DNA of 64,000 nt from Adiantum capillus-veneris (GCA_014529385.2 CM043969.1:71698676-71762675); one strand, 5' to 3'; positions 1 through 11,097 are shown, counted from the first letter of the stretch. Notes: generated by a model not told the origin, from the letters alone. Made by a program: numbers and translations.

Positions 1-65
1 AATGTCATAGTTATTGTACTATAACAACAACAAGAGGCTTCAAGACCTATGTGACGAATCTTTTA

Positions 66-152
66 TGTGTGTGTATGTATACGTATGTATGTATGTATAC
101 ATACACACACACACACACACATATGCACACAAATACACATATGTGGATGTGT
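66..152. repeat. TG/CA and GTAT microsatellite
   Basis: Mixed alternating purine-pyrimidine tract: GT and GTAT units run into a CA run, then shorter CACA and GTGT pieces. The open frames across it encode only Thr-His or Val-Cys strings and are artefacts of the repeat. Confidence 0.9.
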
Positions 153-812
153 GTGTGTACTCAAGTAGGGTATGATACTCATATTCTCAAATTTTCAAGG
201 AACCTAATGTGTACACAAAAGGAGGTTGTCCTACATTTCCTCAATGTCCAATCACACATTTAACAAAGCAACAATTATACCAAATGGTTGGTATAGTATA
301 GATTGTGCGCAAGGAAATAGGTTCAAGCTGGTTGAATACAATCTTCTCTCTCAAGGAGGAATATGCTTTTGTAATTAGAGAACAAATAGAGATCAATGGT
401 ATGCATGATTTTAGTCACAACCTCAATTTTACACCACGTCCTTCAGTTTAGCATAATGGCCAAAACTCCTACAAAAATAAACAATTGAGCAACTTTACTT
501 TGCTTTCATTTCTATCACATTTTAAGATGCAAATGATGTGAAAGTGTCATAAAAACTAATATCTAACCAACCCAAATGATTTTCTCATATTAAACTGATC
601 ACTTAATGTGGGAGAATACACGGGAACAAGGGTTAAGATATATACATGTGCTTATAGATCTATCCCAAGGCGGGGCCAATGGTAAAGGGGCCCAAATGAG
701 AGATGGTCTATCAAAGAGCAAGGCTAACCAATGGAGCATAAGACCTTAGGGTTAGCTTCATTGAAGACCTCCAATAATGTGTGTAAAGTACTTTGACCTT
801 AGGTAAGCTAGG
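153..812. other. AT-rich intergenic DNA, nothing identified
   Basis: No coding frame of note, no recognisable transposon terminus and no RNA gene was seen in this stretch on either strand. Confidence 0.5.
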
Positions 813-1035
813 GCTGAGCTTGAGGTGGGAACCCGGCCCAAGCTCGAGGTACTTGTCCTGCTTGAGGTGCTTGTTGTGCTTGAGGTGCTTATCATGCTTG
901 AGGTGCTTGATTAAGATGTTTGAGGTGCTTGATTGGCTCCATGCTTGAGGTGCTTGACTTGCTACATGATTAAGGTGCTTGAGGTGCCTTGAGATGCTTG
1001 CCTGAGATGCTTGCCTGAGATGCTTGTGGGAACAC
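813..1035. repeat. Degenerate GCTTGAGGT minisatellite
   Basis: About a dozen imperfect copies of a core like GCTTGAGGTGCTTG, with variants ending GATGCTTGCCT, in units of roughly 14-22 bases. It lies just upstream of a CA microsatellite. Spacing is irregular, as expected for an old, slipping minisatellite. No protein role is likely. Confidence 0.75.
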
Positions 1036-1147
1036 CCCCTAGTTCAAGTGCTTTGTCATGCTTAATGACTAAGGGGCTTGCTCATCCAAAGTCAAAAAGA
1101 TCCCTACAAGGAGGGGGGCGAGACCTACAAGGGGGGGGATGAGAGAG

Positions 1148-1148
<1 letters not shown>

Positions 1149-1215
<67 letters not shown>
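1149..1215. repeat. (AC)n microsatellite
   Basis: An uninterrupted AC tract of about 33 units, preceded by GAGAGAG and G-rich blocks (GGGGGGCGAG, GGGGGGGGAT). The Thr-His frame across it is an artefact. Confidence 0.95.
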
Positions 1216-1217
<2 letters not shown>

Positions 1218-1329
1218 AGGGAAGCCCCAGCTTGAAGAGGCAGCAAGGACACTTGTCAAGTTCTTCCTCATGTTGCCCTCATGGTGTGCCTGAAACCTAT
1301 TGGTTGGCCACCCAAGGGGTCCAATGATA

Positions 1330-3060
1330 ATTTAGGATATTTAATTAATTGATTTTGCATTTATCAAGTCCTCTCTCTCAAAGGGGAAAGGGGGACACTT
1401 GTCCCAAGGCTACCCATGTTGCTTGTAATGGCTCCTGCTTGTGATTGGCTAGGCCTGGAGGGGTCCAATGAGCTTCAAGCATGAGCTACAAGGGGGGGTC
1501 GACCCAAGCAAGCTAGGGGGGTGCTTAGGGGGTATACTCACCCACACACACTCACAAACACTCTCATGGTGTGCTATGCAAAGGCAAGAGCTCCATCTCC
1601 TTTTCCAAGCTCCTTGAGAAGTTGAGAGCCTACACCAACTCTCTTGGCTATGGAATGCAAATCCAACCAAGAGCTATGCTTCAATGCTTAAGCTTGCCAT
1701 TTCCTTCTTCTTCATTACTATGCTATTATGTATGCTAGCAACAAGAGTATGATAAGTGAGGAACTACTTCTTTCTCCTATGAAATGTTTCTTCTTCCTCT
1801 TCCCTACCCTCATTCCCTACTAGCTCTCTCCACCTTCGAAGGTGTTTGAGGTCTTGGAATTGAGACTTGGGATAGTTAATGCTTTCTACAAGTGCATGTT
1901 GTCATATTCTCTACACTCTCTCTCTTGCAAAAGTATTGTTCATGCCTAGTTAATTAAGTGTTATGATAGAGTTTCTACTACCAATTAAGTTCACCCTCTA
2001 TGCTCTCAAAATTGCTCACTCTAATTCTCTTAATTCCGCTATTCTCTAAGTTCATAGGCCATTTCCATTACAGAAAGTGTACATGAACAAATATAGTGCA
2101 CCTTATCATACTAAGCTGCTTGTGTATTGTTGTGATTAGGTGATGACGTAAACCATTACCATGCTTGTGAACATAGATAAAGATCCAAGAGAAGCATAGA
2201 GAGAGCAGCATAGATGTAATCACATTCTTAATATTAAAAGCAAGTTAGCTCATCTCTTTTTGTACTTGAAGCTTTTCTGGTACATTGGAACTATGAGCCC
2301 TTATATTTTCACAACTCTACTCTTAGACATGAAAATTTGGTAGCAGTTTTGTCAACTCTAGGTAGACCAAGGGAAAGATGGTCTTCTTGCCATATAGAAA
2401 GTTATGATGTACATTTCTACCATGTCTTGCTCATAAGGAAGAAGCAATGATAGAAGTAAGTAAGAGAATGGAGTAGAGACATTGAATTCAATTGTGTTCT
2501 TATTGTTGAAGCCAATTCTAGAACCCACTCCATTTTCAAAAAAGCTTTATTTTTACATTGATTTCAGACGGCTTCATCTCTTCACACCATGCTAACTTAC
2601 CTAATCTGTATAATCCACGTTGATAGCATTGCTAAACAAAGATACACCAGAAGGAGGCGACTCTCTCTCTTTCTCTTACTCTCTCTCTCACACGATAGAA
2701 GTAGAGCACTCTGAAGTTTTTTGAACAAGGGCTAGCACCTCATGAAAAAAATGTCTATGAGAAGCTCCCAAGCTTGGTATCAAAGAATGCTTTGTAGAAT
2801 CTTACATATATTTATGTTTGGTAGAATGTTGAAGAGGTTGTGCAGTGCATTACTTTTAGAAATGCAATAGAATATACATGTAGGAAAAGAGTATTGATAA
2901 TGTTTCACTTAGAAGAGGAGATATTCTTACAAGAATAGAAGCGATGTTTCTTGGCCGAAGCAACGCACGGGTCACATACTAGTACATAATATAGATAGAA
3001 CCAATGAGTGACACGTGGATGCCCTCTCTTTCCTTGAAATTTTAAGCTCCATTATATATA
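1330..3060. other. Intergenic DNA, nothing identified
   Basis: Pyrimidine-rich blocks (CTCTCTCT near 2660-2690) and AT-rich DNA. No domain-bearing frame, LTR boundary or RNA gene was recognised on either strand. Confidence 0.5.
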
Positions 3061-3834
3061 GTATAGATATGGACTCACATGGGTTTCAACAACCCACACG
3101 CACCTGCGTGGTGAGCCCTAATGTCGAAGTGCTGGGTTCAAATTTCAAATCCTGGCGCACATTGACTTCTTTTTGCACACTTCTCGTGCCTTGAGATTCA
3201 TGCGCTTCACCCTCTACCGTCGATCCCACCACCTTGGGACATTTAAGACCTCGTATCGAATAGTGCTTAGCCTCCCCTCCCCCTCGCATTATCTAACATA
3301 GGGTTTGAGGGGTGGGATCCATGGTGTTCGTCCCCGATGGGAATCTCAAGGCGAATGTGCAGTCCATAAAAAACGTGCCCTTGTTTTTCGCCAAGTGTTT
3401 TGAACCCGAAACCTTCGCCTAATGAGGCTCATGGTTAACCACGTCACTCACGTGCATCATGTGATTTCATAGGCAAACATAAGATTTAAAAATAAACTCG
3501 AATGTCCACTCTCTCGTGTCTTAGTTTACTAAGTTTACTTGTAAAAATCAGACGACGTTACACCTCTCGTGATTCTCGCTCGTAGATGGATCCCATGACA
3601 AAGGTTTCATTTAATTAACAACACAAAGCCCCCTCCCCCCACCCCCCCCAATGCCATTTTTGGCTGGCCAATGACATAGAGCACGCAATCCGCTTGGCTG
3701 CAGCTGCGCAACGGCCTACTTCACTCCCTACTTCTCGGTTTTTCGTATGCCCTCCATAATTTTGCGCTGCTGATTCCAAGTTCGTGAAGCCTTCTTCATT
3801 CAGTGCTTTCGACTGTTCAAGCTGCATCAAGGTA
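3061..3834. other. Unassigned DNA with weak tRNA B-box-like words
   Basis: Two words resemble a pol III B box: GGTTCAAATTTC near 3131 on the plus strand, and CGGGTTCAAAAC near 3395 on the minus strand. They could come from old SINEs, but no A box at the right distance, second copy or A-tail supports this. Minus-strand frames at 3086-3289 and 3615-3902 show no domain. Confidence 0.25.
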
Positions 3835-3841
3835 CCCCCCC

Positions 3842-3872
<31 letters not shown>

Positions 3873-3885
3873 AAAAAAAAAAAAA
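3835..3885. repeat. C28-A23 double homopolymer
   Basis: Twenty-eight C are followed directly by twenty-three A. The last A is the first base of the left arm of the 43-bp inverted repeat at 3885-4131. C runs this long can form an i-motif, and the complement a G-quadruplex. Homopolymer length is also where assemblies err most. Confidence 0.9.
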
Positions 3886-4016
3886 CTCGACTGAAAACAC
3901 ATGCATCATTGATTAAAAACAACAGAGGCGTTTGAGGAAAAAGCAATAGCTAGTTAGTGAGTGTGTGTTTGTTTGGGGAGTTTTGATGCAGGGTTTTTAA
4001 TCTGATTTCTCCCCCC

Positions 4017-4066
<50 letters not shown>

Positions 4067-4131
4067 CTATTACTTTATCCTCAATCGGCTCTGTTGTTTT
4101 GAATCAATGATGCATGTGTTTTCAGTCGAGT
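3885..4131. repeat. 43-bp inverted repeat around a CA microsatellite
   Basis: The left arm (3885-3927) and right arm (4089-4131) are reverse complements over about 43 bases with one or two mismatches. Between and beside them, a second word (TTTTGATGCAGGG) is present as a direct repeat at 3981-4008 and 4137-4164. The mix of inverted and direct repeats suggests a small duplication-inversion rather than a classical transposon; no target duplication was seen. Confidence 0.8.
4018..4063. repeat. (AC)n microsatellite inside the inverted repeat
   Basis: AC tract of about 22 units after CCCCCCAAAA; it forms part of the spacer between the inverted-repeat arms. Confidence 0.9.
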
Positions 4132-4164
4132 TGAGTTTTGCTGCAGGGTTTTTTATCTGATTTT

Positions 4165-5373
4165 TTTTTTTTCCTGACCATTGAAGTGACCGCATGAGGA
4201 TGAACCATCTAATTAGAAGTTTCTTGTTAAGTTTATATATTTTGAGCGATGGATATGGGTTAGGTAGTCACAGAACAGTTTTCGAGACACAATTGAGCGA
4301 AGACCTAGGTTTTATGTAGTTGCTTCAAGAGGGTGGTTGGGGGGCACATTGACTGAGGGTCAGTCAATTGAGAACATAGGATTGAGTCACTCGACCATCC
4401 CTCTCAAGCCTAGTGTCGCTCCGGGTGTTTCCTTCATATGTCTGAGGCCCCTACCTACAACATTTATTTCGATGATTTCCCAAGACTTCTGGCCTCTTCG
4501 CATGGGGGCACCTCCGACCGTGCCTGCAATGAGTGTCATGCCTTCTCTTCTGTCCACAACACCTCTCCTATTCAATTGCATCCTCCCGAGACCTCTTCGA
4601 GTGAGTCGGGCTAAACGCCCTCATGTGGCGGTATCAGTGTGGGATGGAACATCGACCTTGTTGAAATACTACGAAGAGCGATGGTCTCATGTATACAGAG
4701 GCTATTTGTGACCGAAAGATTGGGAGGAAGTTACATTGCAGTTAAACAATGAGGTCATTGGCACGTTTACACTGGAGCAGGTTAGGAATTGCATAAACAC
4801 TCTTAGAAAAAATACAAAAAAGAAAAGTAAAAAACAACCACCATTGGGGGAATGAGGACCACATGGGAATACTTCAAGGTGGTCGACTCCCTGTGGTCGT
4901 GCACTCCACGATGTGTCGGGATTCCGGGAGCCTTTAATAGTGCTAGCTGGCATAGCCATCATGCAGGGGCCATGTCACGAGGCTATGTCAACCACCAACC
5001 TTAGTTGTTGGTTTCTTTTTGGTTATTTTTATTTAATTTTTGGGAACCTCTTTTGAAGTCGCAAATGACCGGACATTGTATGGCGAGTGTGTTCACCCGC
5101 ATCAGTGAAGGGCAAGTCACCACGAGGATGGTCGGGCAAGTCGGCACTGAAATTTGAGCAGTAAAAGTATGTCTAGGCTCAGTTCAAAGTCATTTAGGCC
5201 CCACGCGGTGCTTATAAGTTGGTGGGTACCAGGAAATTCACTTAAAAGAGGCAAAGTGGACACATGGTGGCCCCAGATTATCTTGCCGGACTCACATGAA
5301 GAGGAGGCGCCCAATTTTGAGAGGGGAGGCTGCTTCTCCTTCATTAAGTGAACTCTTGTGTGTGTGAGTAGCC
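4165..5373. other. Unassigned DNA with a 124-codon frame
   Basis: A plus-strand frame at 4337-4711 (124 codons, rich in Pro, Ser, Thr and Met) is the longest here. I recognise no domain, and shadow frames exist on the other strand. Overlapping frames at 5117-5351 on both strands are equally featureless. No LTR or TIR was recognised. Confidence 0.35.
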
Positions 5374-5557
5374 CCCTTTGAATATAGAAACGTGATGCCC
5401 CACTTGAGGGCTTTTCATCTATATGTACAATTGTGTGGGTACCGTGCTACGGGCCGGTTTCAAATTTCCCCTTTGAATACAGAAACGTGATGCCCCACTT
5501 GAGGGCTTTTCATCTATATGTACAATTGTGTGGGTACCGTGCTACGGGCTGGTTTCA
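5374..5557. repeat. 95-bp tandem duplication of a dispersed repeat
   Basis: Copy 1 (5374-5462) and copy 2 (5469-5557) run from CCCTTTGAATA to GGTTTCA, differ at very few bases and are offset by 95. A third, diverged copy of the first about 75 bases is at 16274-16350. The flanking position around element F suggests it might be part of that element's ends, but no TG..CA boundary or primer site could be placed. Confidence 0.75.
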
Positions 5558-5869
5558 TGATTCCGTCCCCAGCAGGGCTAGAAAAATACATTTTTCCTAA
5601 TCGATCAAAATAAGGGGAAATTTGAAATTCTCTCGGTTTTCAGGTCAAAATTTGAAGCTTTTGCCAGTAATTACACTAAAACTTGTGTAAATTTTCCGGT
5701 TTTCTTAAAGGCAAGCTCAAAATCTAACCGGGATTTTATAATTTTCAGCCGGTTAAAATACACTAGACCTTGGTTTTTTTCTAACACTGGTCCCCAAGAT
5801 AGAATCATAGGACAAATAACACCACGGAAGAGGGTTCCTCTTTACAGGACAGACAAGCTGTTCCTCCTC
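5558..5869. other. AT-rich DNA upstream of the decayed gag
   Basis: No feature recognised. It may hold the leader of element F, but no initiator-Met-type primer site was seen. Confidence 0.3.
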
Positions 5870-7823
5870 CAGTGTTCGAGTGTCGTGAAAGTTCTCGGCC
5901 ACCCATGTTTGTACCTTTTGTTGATGTGAATGCTCCACAAGTCCAGGGGTTTATGACTGGGACAAGTAGAAGAGGATGCATTCAGGACACACTTGGTTGT
6001 TGCTATGATTGTGTTTACTCGGTTGGTGCAGAATCCTAGGTTTATGGAATTTCTGCAAGCACCACCAATGCCACAGCAGACAAGGAAATTCTCTCATGTA
6101 GGAGAGTCCGTTGAGGCTCAAGCTCAGGTCCCTTATGTGTCCTAGCCAGTGTAACAGGGAACGGACGGAACGCAGCCCAAATGTTTCGAAACGGTGTTCC
6201 GAACGAGTTCTGCTCCCGAAATGGAGTCGAGATCGAAACACTGTTCCGGAACGGGGTGTAACCGGAACGGTGTTTTGGAACGGCAGAATGTGGGGCAGAA
6301 CGGGCAAAAGTAGGCATTTGGGGACACGTTTCGGGGCTGTTTGAGGGCACGTTTTGGGGCTGATTCGTTCTGGCCTCCCCTCCTCCTCCTTGTTCCCGTC
6401 CCATTCTGGACACTCCCGTTCTCGTTCCCATTTCGGGTAACGTTGGATCCAATAGGGCAGGGAGCACTCGCATGTTGCGGAGTCAGTTGGGGCTCCAAGA
6501 CAAATTCCTTCTGTCCATAAACAGGTGGTTAGGACGCCTATTCCACAGGTTGAACTGACACCTTTCGGAGTCCAAATGTTGCATTAAATGGACAGGGAAA
6601 CAGCTTGCAAGCTATGCAACAGGTTCTTTCACCACCCACAGTACATCCTGGGTATTTTGGGGCGGATCTTTGTTTCAGAGCATGACTGGTTATGTGCCTG
6701 GAAACCAGCAATATATGCAAGGAACAGTCTTTGGGGTATGCAAGGCATGATGCCAAATCCCATGTATGGTAACATTGGCATGCAACAAGGGTTTCAGTGC
6801 AATCATGGCCAGTTTGGGGTGCCACAGGGCAATTTTGGTATGGATGGTTTTTCCGACCAGCAGTCAGATATGGCACCGGTGACTCAGAATGTCAATGGCC
6901 AAGAGGCGCCGATGATCCCTATTACAGTGGCCATGTTGCAGACAATTCCCTATGATAATTTGGAAGCACAAGAAAAGCCAAAAGCATACAAAGAAGGTGT
7001 TGCAATTGTTAAGTTTGATACTTTCATCGGCTTTGAGGATAAAAGAGGCTCTCAATTTCTTCCAGCAGTTTGATAGTGCTTATGCAGGGGGGGATTTTAC
7101 AGAAGCCTCCAAGGTCAGGAAAGCTGCCACTTTCTTGAAAGGCAATGCGCTTACATGGTGGACGACGCTGTTTATGCAAGGACAAGCACCTGCCACAAGG
7201 GTATACTTCAAGCAAATGCTTGCATCTGCACCACTGTCAAATGAATCTGAAGGCGATGTCATGACGGATTGGCACCAACTCACTGCGGCTACTTGCAAGA
7301 GCCTAGAGGAGTACGATCGGACGTTCTGTAAAGCGTTGCTCTCAGGAACCTCCTATAGGTTTGTGCCATTGACAGAGCAGATTGAGAAGTATTGTTGTGA
7401 GCTGCCTAAAGGGCTTTGAAAGTTGAAACTATTCTACAAAGAACTAAGTGGCCACCCTTACTCAACTTATGGCAGTTGCCAAAACTGGTCATGCCTTGTT
7501 GAACAATGGGTTTCAGGGCAACGTGAAAGGGAGTCAGCAAAATAAAATTTCAGCAAAGAGCCCCTTTGTGAAAGTAACTGTTGAAGCGTCCCAAGGGTCA
7601 GAAAAGACAGGGAAAGCTAAGGACTCAGCCGAGACGTCTGAAGGACAGGCCAAGAAAAAGAAAAGGAAGCCTTTTGTGTGTAAGTCGCTAGAGGAAAAAA
7701 AGGCTTTAATGGCTGAGAACAAATGCTTTAGATGCAAGTAGCCTGGCCATTTTGTTGCAGATTGTCCCGAGAGGAGGAGGCTAGCTACTCAGAGGACAGG
7801 AGAGGGAAGAATCCCAAACCCAT
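5870..7823 (+). pseudogene. Element F gag (capsid and zinc knuckle), broken
   Basis: This is the structural polyprotein of a Ty3/gypsy element. A Gly/Met/Gln-rich N-terminal part lies near 6720-6860. The retrotransposon gag domain is read from about 7030 to 7419, with core words such as KAATFLKGNALTWW. A Lys-rich linker leads to a CX2CX4HX4C knuckle at about 7728-7773. Damage: a frame change near 7030, an in-frame TAG inside the knuckle (codon 7739-7741, where Gln is usual), further stops, and a 0.3-kb insertion at 6148-6446. Sequence flanking that insertion encodes two related copies of a word like SHVxESV. Insertion of element A ends the frame. Confidence 0.8.
6148..6446. mobile_element. 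MITE-like GGAACG-rich insertion
   Basis: About 300 bases dense in GGAACG and CGTTCC words interrupt the F gag region. The ends are imperfect inverted repeats: GTAACAGGGAACGGACGG at the left, against GTTACCCGAAATGGGAACG read on the other strand at the right. It encodes nothing. Short length, subterminal repeats and location inside another element suit a non-autonomous DNA transposon. No clear target duplication was found, so the class is open. Confidence 0.45.
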
Positions 7824-9076
7824 TGGTAGGTGCAGCAGAATGAATGTTTGCGCTTTGCTCAAGATGAGTGCTCCGAACTGTGCTCAAGGTTCCTTTTGTT
7901 CTTATGGAAGGTAGAGCCTTCCGTTCTTAATGAGAGAATGCTATGATCACAAACAAAGTGAATGGACACTGTGCGTGCAAGTGTATGAGACTGAGAGATA
8001 GAGAGAGAAGAGAGATACGACACCAGAGACATTGTAAAACCCTCCTCCCAAGGCCCCACTCTCATCGGCGAGAGTGGTCTACTATTGATTGCACAATCTG
8101 GTACAATGGGATGCATGAGACTGATGCAAGTCTAGGCTATGTCACGATGACGACGGTGATGACGAAGTCGACCTAAGGGCTGAAATCTGCAATCTTTCTA
8201 CTGCTGTCCAAAAACGCTATGGGCTGAAATCTGCGACTAAGCCAAAAACGCTGATTTTGGGGGCCGTTTTTGGTGGGTCTTTGACGCTGAAAATCTGCAG
8301 GTTTAGGGCTGAAAACAAAGGTTCTTAAGGCTGAAAACTGATGGTCTTTCCGGGCCTGAATCTGCTACCTTTAGGGGCTGAATCTGCAACTACTTCATTG
8401 CTGAAAATCGCTGCATTGCTGTGGGTGGTATCTGCTGAAAACGCTGGATCTAGGACCAAAAACGCTAGAGATGCTGATGACAAAAACGCTGGCCTGTTGT
8501 CTTGTCAAAAACGCTAGCTCCTGTGGTCTTCTTGCGATGATAACTGATGCAAAACGCTAGGCATTGGGGGGTATGGCAATGATGTGCTGGTGCAAAAAAC
8601 GCCCGGCAATGCTGATGAAGAAACGCAGGATGGGGGGGATCTGCTCCTTGGAGGGAATCCACCAAGGCTTGGTCTTGCTGAGAAGTTGCCTGCTGAGCTT
8701 GGCTCCTGTTGCCTCTTCTGCCATTTAGTGCTAGCTCTAGTTTGCATATATACAAACTTAGCAAAATTGCCCTACCTACTTTCCAACAAAAGTCTTAAAA
8801 ATAATAAGTAAAAAATGTCAAAAATAGGTAAAATAGGCTAAATGCACTGGAAAATTCCCCTAAAGAATTCTGATGGATTCTGATGGGAATGCTTATGATC
8901 ATGCTGTGTGCAACTAGAGGATATGCATCTACACTAAGTGTCTGCGCATGCACAGTCTACAAATAGACTCACAAAAGTGCCAGATCGATTCTAAATCTAG
9001 ACTGACTGGATTGACTGAACCCTTGTCGTGCTATAGCTTGTCCATGGACACATAGGGTTGGATGTGTCACGTGACA
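7824..9076 (-). repeat. 3' LTR of element A
   Basis: 1253 bp. The inner boundary is fixed by the polypurine tract, the outer by the CCCAT duplication. The outer end reads TGGTAGG where relatives have TGTTAGG or TGTAAGG. The 8170-8720 part is a degenerate array of GGCTGAAA and AAAAACGCT words. A minus-strand TATA-like word lies at about 8738-8752. Confidence 0.92.
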
Positions 9077-10522
9077 TCCCCTCATTTTCAAAGTGAGGTA
9101 CTGGTACCGAATTGTATGGCGTCGAGGGAGATCGCCAATAGCATCCGGAATCCTAAAAGGGACTCTTCGTCGGCCCACTCTGATGTGTGGGTCGTGTGGT
9201 ACTTGAATGTCATAAAGGTCTGCAACGCTTGCTTCTTTGGGCCGCGCCGAAAGCGACACAAAGTCTTCTTTGGCTCCTTCAATGGCCAAAGTCTTCTTTG
9301 GCTCCTTCTTTGGGCCACGCCAAAAGCGACACAAAGTCTTCTTTGGCTCCTTCAATGCTTGAACTTCGTCGAGAGTCATGCTTCTTTCTTCTTCAAGAAT
9401 CTCCATGGCTGAAAATTCCTGAAACCAATTCCAACACAAAACCATGAACATACCTATTCCATGTGAAGTGTGTAGAAAAAATATTGTCTTCCTCAAAGAC
9501 TGTGCATGCAATGTAGATGAACAAAGAGACGGAGTGCTAACTTGTTCACCACACACACGCAAACAATGAGATCGAATCTTTCTCTTAGAATCTAGAGCAA
9601 TCAACTGTGGCAAAACACAATGGAAATGCCCATGCTTGGTGCTCATATTTTCATGTGCTCTTTCTACAACTGTGTCATACCAAGGAAGAGACATGGAATG
9701 TGACTTCCTTGAATGCATACTTTTCAGCTTTTCATGAACAATCCGCATATATTTGTGCTCATTCATGAGGGAAACGTGCTCAACGTACAATATGTCATTC
9801 CTAGGAAAAGGGATCACATAAAGACACTGACGAAAATACAGGAAACGATCACGAATGAAACACTCGAACAATGCGTGCGTATCAATCATGCGAACACATA
9901 ATACTTCCTGTGAGGGTTCTTTGGACCTAGGCTCAGGAGCCAAGATTAGTTCTTCCTGAATGATCGAATCGTCCTGTGGTGGTTCTTTGGACCTCGACTC
10001 GAAAGCCAAGATCAGTTCTTCGTGATTGATCGAATCTACAACGAGGTTAGCTTCGCTAGAAAAAGCATCAACTAACTCATCATCCTTGTGAACAATCACA
10101 TCATCTTCATGCAACTCATCATGCTTGTGAGAAATCACATCTTGATCATGGAAATCATCATGCTTATCATTATCATTCAAATCATCATGCTTATCATTGT
10201 CATTCAAATCATCATGCTTCTCACAATCATGCAAATCCTGTGTGTCATGCTTTGGAGAAGAAGAGACTGAGAGAGTCACCTTTTCCCGAATCTCTTGCAT
10301 CTGTGCCTGAGCTTGAGAAACGAGTCGCAAGAACTCTTTCATGTGTTGGTCGCTCTTTCCTTTGACAGCGGCTGCCATTCTTTCTTGGTGTCTGCGCTCC
10401 ATTTCTGATTTTCTTTCTGCTCTTCTTTCTGCGTGTCTGTGTTCCATTTCTGCCATTCTTTCTGCATGTCTTGCTTCGCGTTCTAACTTTCTTTCCATAA
10501 ATATCTGGTCTAAAGCCTCCAT
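8969..10522 (-). CDS. Gag N-terminus fused to ORFX (element A), 517 codons
   Basis: An unbroken frame starts at an ATGGAG also used by gag in elements B and C. Residues 1-90 are a charged, Arg/Glu/His-rich helix like the gag N-terminus of the family. Capsid, zinc knuckle and protease are absent: the frame jumps at about residue 90 to an acidic His/Asp-rich tract (repeats of KHDDLNDND, residues 95-145), then to a conserved block (about 205-390) with words such as MIDTHAL, SRKSHSMSL and HCLRVCGE. The same block in element B is about 85% identical by eye. I do not recognise this domain. The tail (about 390-440) is a Lys/Pro-rich minisatellite product, and the last codons run into the LTR. A shifted frame ending near 9088 still resembles the chromodomain tail of element C. 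An open frame this long in a TE otherwise full of stops argues that it is translated. Confidence 0.6.
   Translation of the reverse strand: MEALDQIFMERKLEREARHAERMAEMEHRHAERRAERKSEMERRHQERMAAAVKGKSDQHMKEFLRLVSQAQAQMQEIREKVTLSVSSSPKHDTQDLHDCEKHDDLNDNDKHDDLNDNDKHDDFHDQDVISHKHDELHEDDVIVHKDDELVDAFSSEANLVVDSINHEELILAFESRSKEPPQDDSIIQEELILAPEPRSKEPSQEVLCVRMIDTHALFECFIRDRFLYFRQCLYVIPFPRNDILYVEHVSLMNEHKYMRIVHEKLKSMHSRKSHSMSLPWYDTVVERAHENMSTKHGHFHCVLPQLIALDSKRKIRSHCLRVCGEQVSTPSLCSSTLHAQSLRKTIFFLHTSHGIGMFMVLCWNWFQEFSAMEILEEERSMTLDEVQALKEPKKTLCRFWRGPKKEPKKTLAIEGAKEDFVSLSARPKEASVADLYDIQVPHDPHIRVGRRRVPFRIPDAIGDLPRRHTIRYQYLTLKMRGCHVTHPTLCVHGQAIARQGFSQSSQSRFRIDLALL
9077..9090 (-). other. Polypurine tract of element A
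   Basis: Minus-strand TGAAAATGAGGGGA abuts the 3' LTR. Element C has TAAAAAGGAGGGGA at the equivalent place (34757-34770). Confidence 0.8.
9234..9362. repeat. GTCTTCTTTGGCTCCTT minisatellite in element A
   Basis: Three copies of GTCTTCTTTGGCTCCTT alternate with two of a GGGCCRCGCCRAAAGCGACA word. On the minus strand they encode the EPKKTL-type repeat in the tail of the 517-codon frame. Element B lacks this expansion. Confidence 0.75.
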
Positions 10523-11097
10523 AGGAGTTAGTGCTATCCTTGATGTAGATGGGGAAGGGTCAGAAAACCTCTTGGTGGTGGGGAAAATTCTTCTTCGCCT
10601 CTCTCATGCTCATCACCTCCAAGCGAAGTATCCATTCCGCTTCGAGTGATGACCATGCTGAAGTCGTGGGTTCTTGTGGGTTCTTAAGTTCACGAGGAAC
10701 TTGGGTTCTTGCGGGTCTTGAGTTCTTGAGGGTTCTTGAGTTCTTGAGGTTTTCTTTCGCTTGCAAACCGTGTTTGAGAAGAATCTTCTCTTCACCTGAG
10801 TTCTACTCTTTTCCGCGGGCGCACCCCTTGGCGGCCTTTCGCTCACACCAAGGTTGCTTTTTCCCACCTCACGTCGATTGGCCGGCCGCTAAGTGCACGG
10901 TCCGCTCTCAATGAGTGAAAAGAGACACAAGGGGAGGCTGGACAAGCCCTTCTTTCTTGGGATTCCCGTCACTCTTCAAAAACACGATTAGGAATGGACA
11001 CGCCCAAGCGAGCTTGGGTTCGTGCGACCTCAACAAGCAAAAAAAAATTATGTGGTTCTTGTGGTTCTTTCCTTGAGTGATACAGAACACTGCCAAA

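Noticed and set aside
1139..1327. Thr-His repeat frame
   Set aside because: Artefact of the AC microsatellite; no similarity outside the repeat.
4337..4711. Hypothetical 124-residue gene
   Set aside because: No domain, no gene structure around it, and overlapping frames of similar quality on the other strand. Reported only as unassigned DNA.
10088..10270. Plus-strand Ile/Met-rich frames over the ATCATG repeats (also 20492-20677)
   Set aside because: They are the reverse reading of the His/Asp repeat of ORFX; the minus frame is much longer and shared with flanking conserved codons.
8969..10522. ORFX as an envelope-like gene
   Set aside because: No signal peptide or convincing membrane segment; the hydrophobic stretch near IGMFMVLCW is short and flanked by conserved soluble-type sequence.
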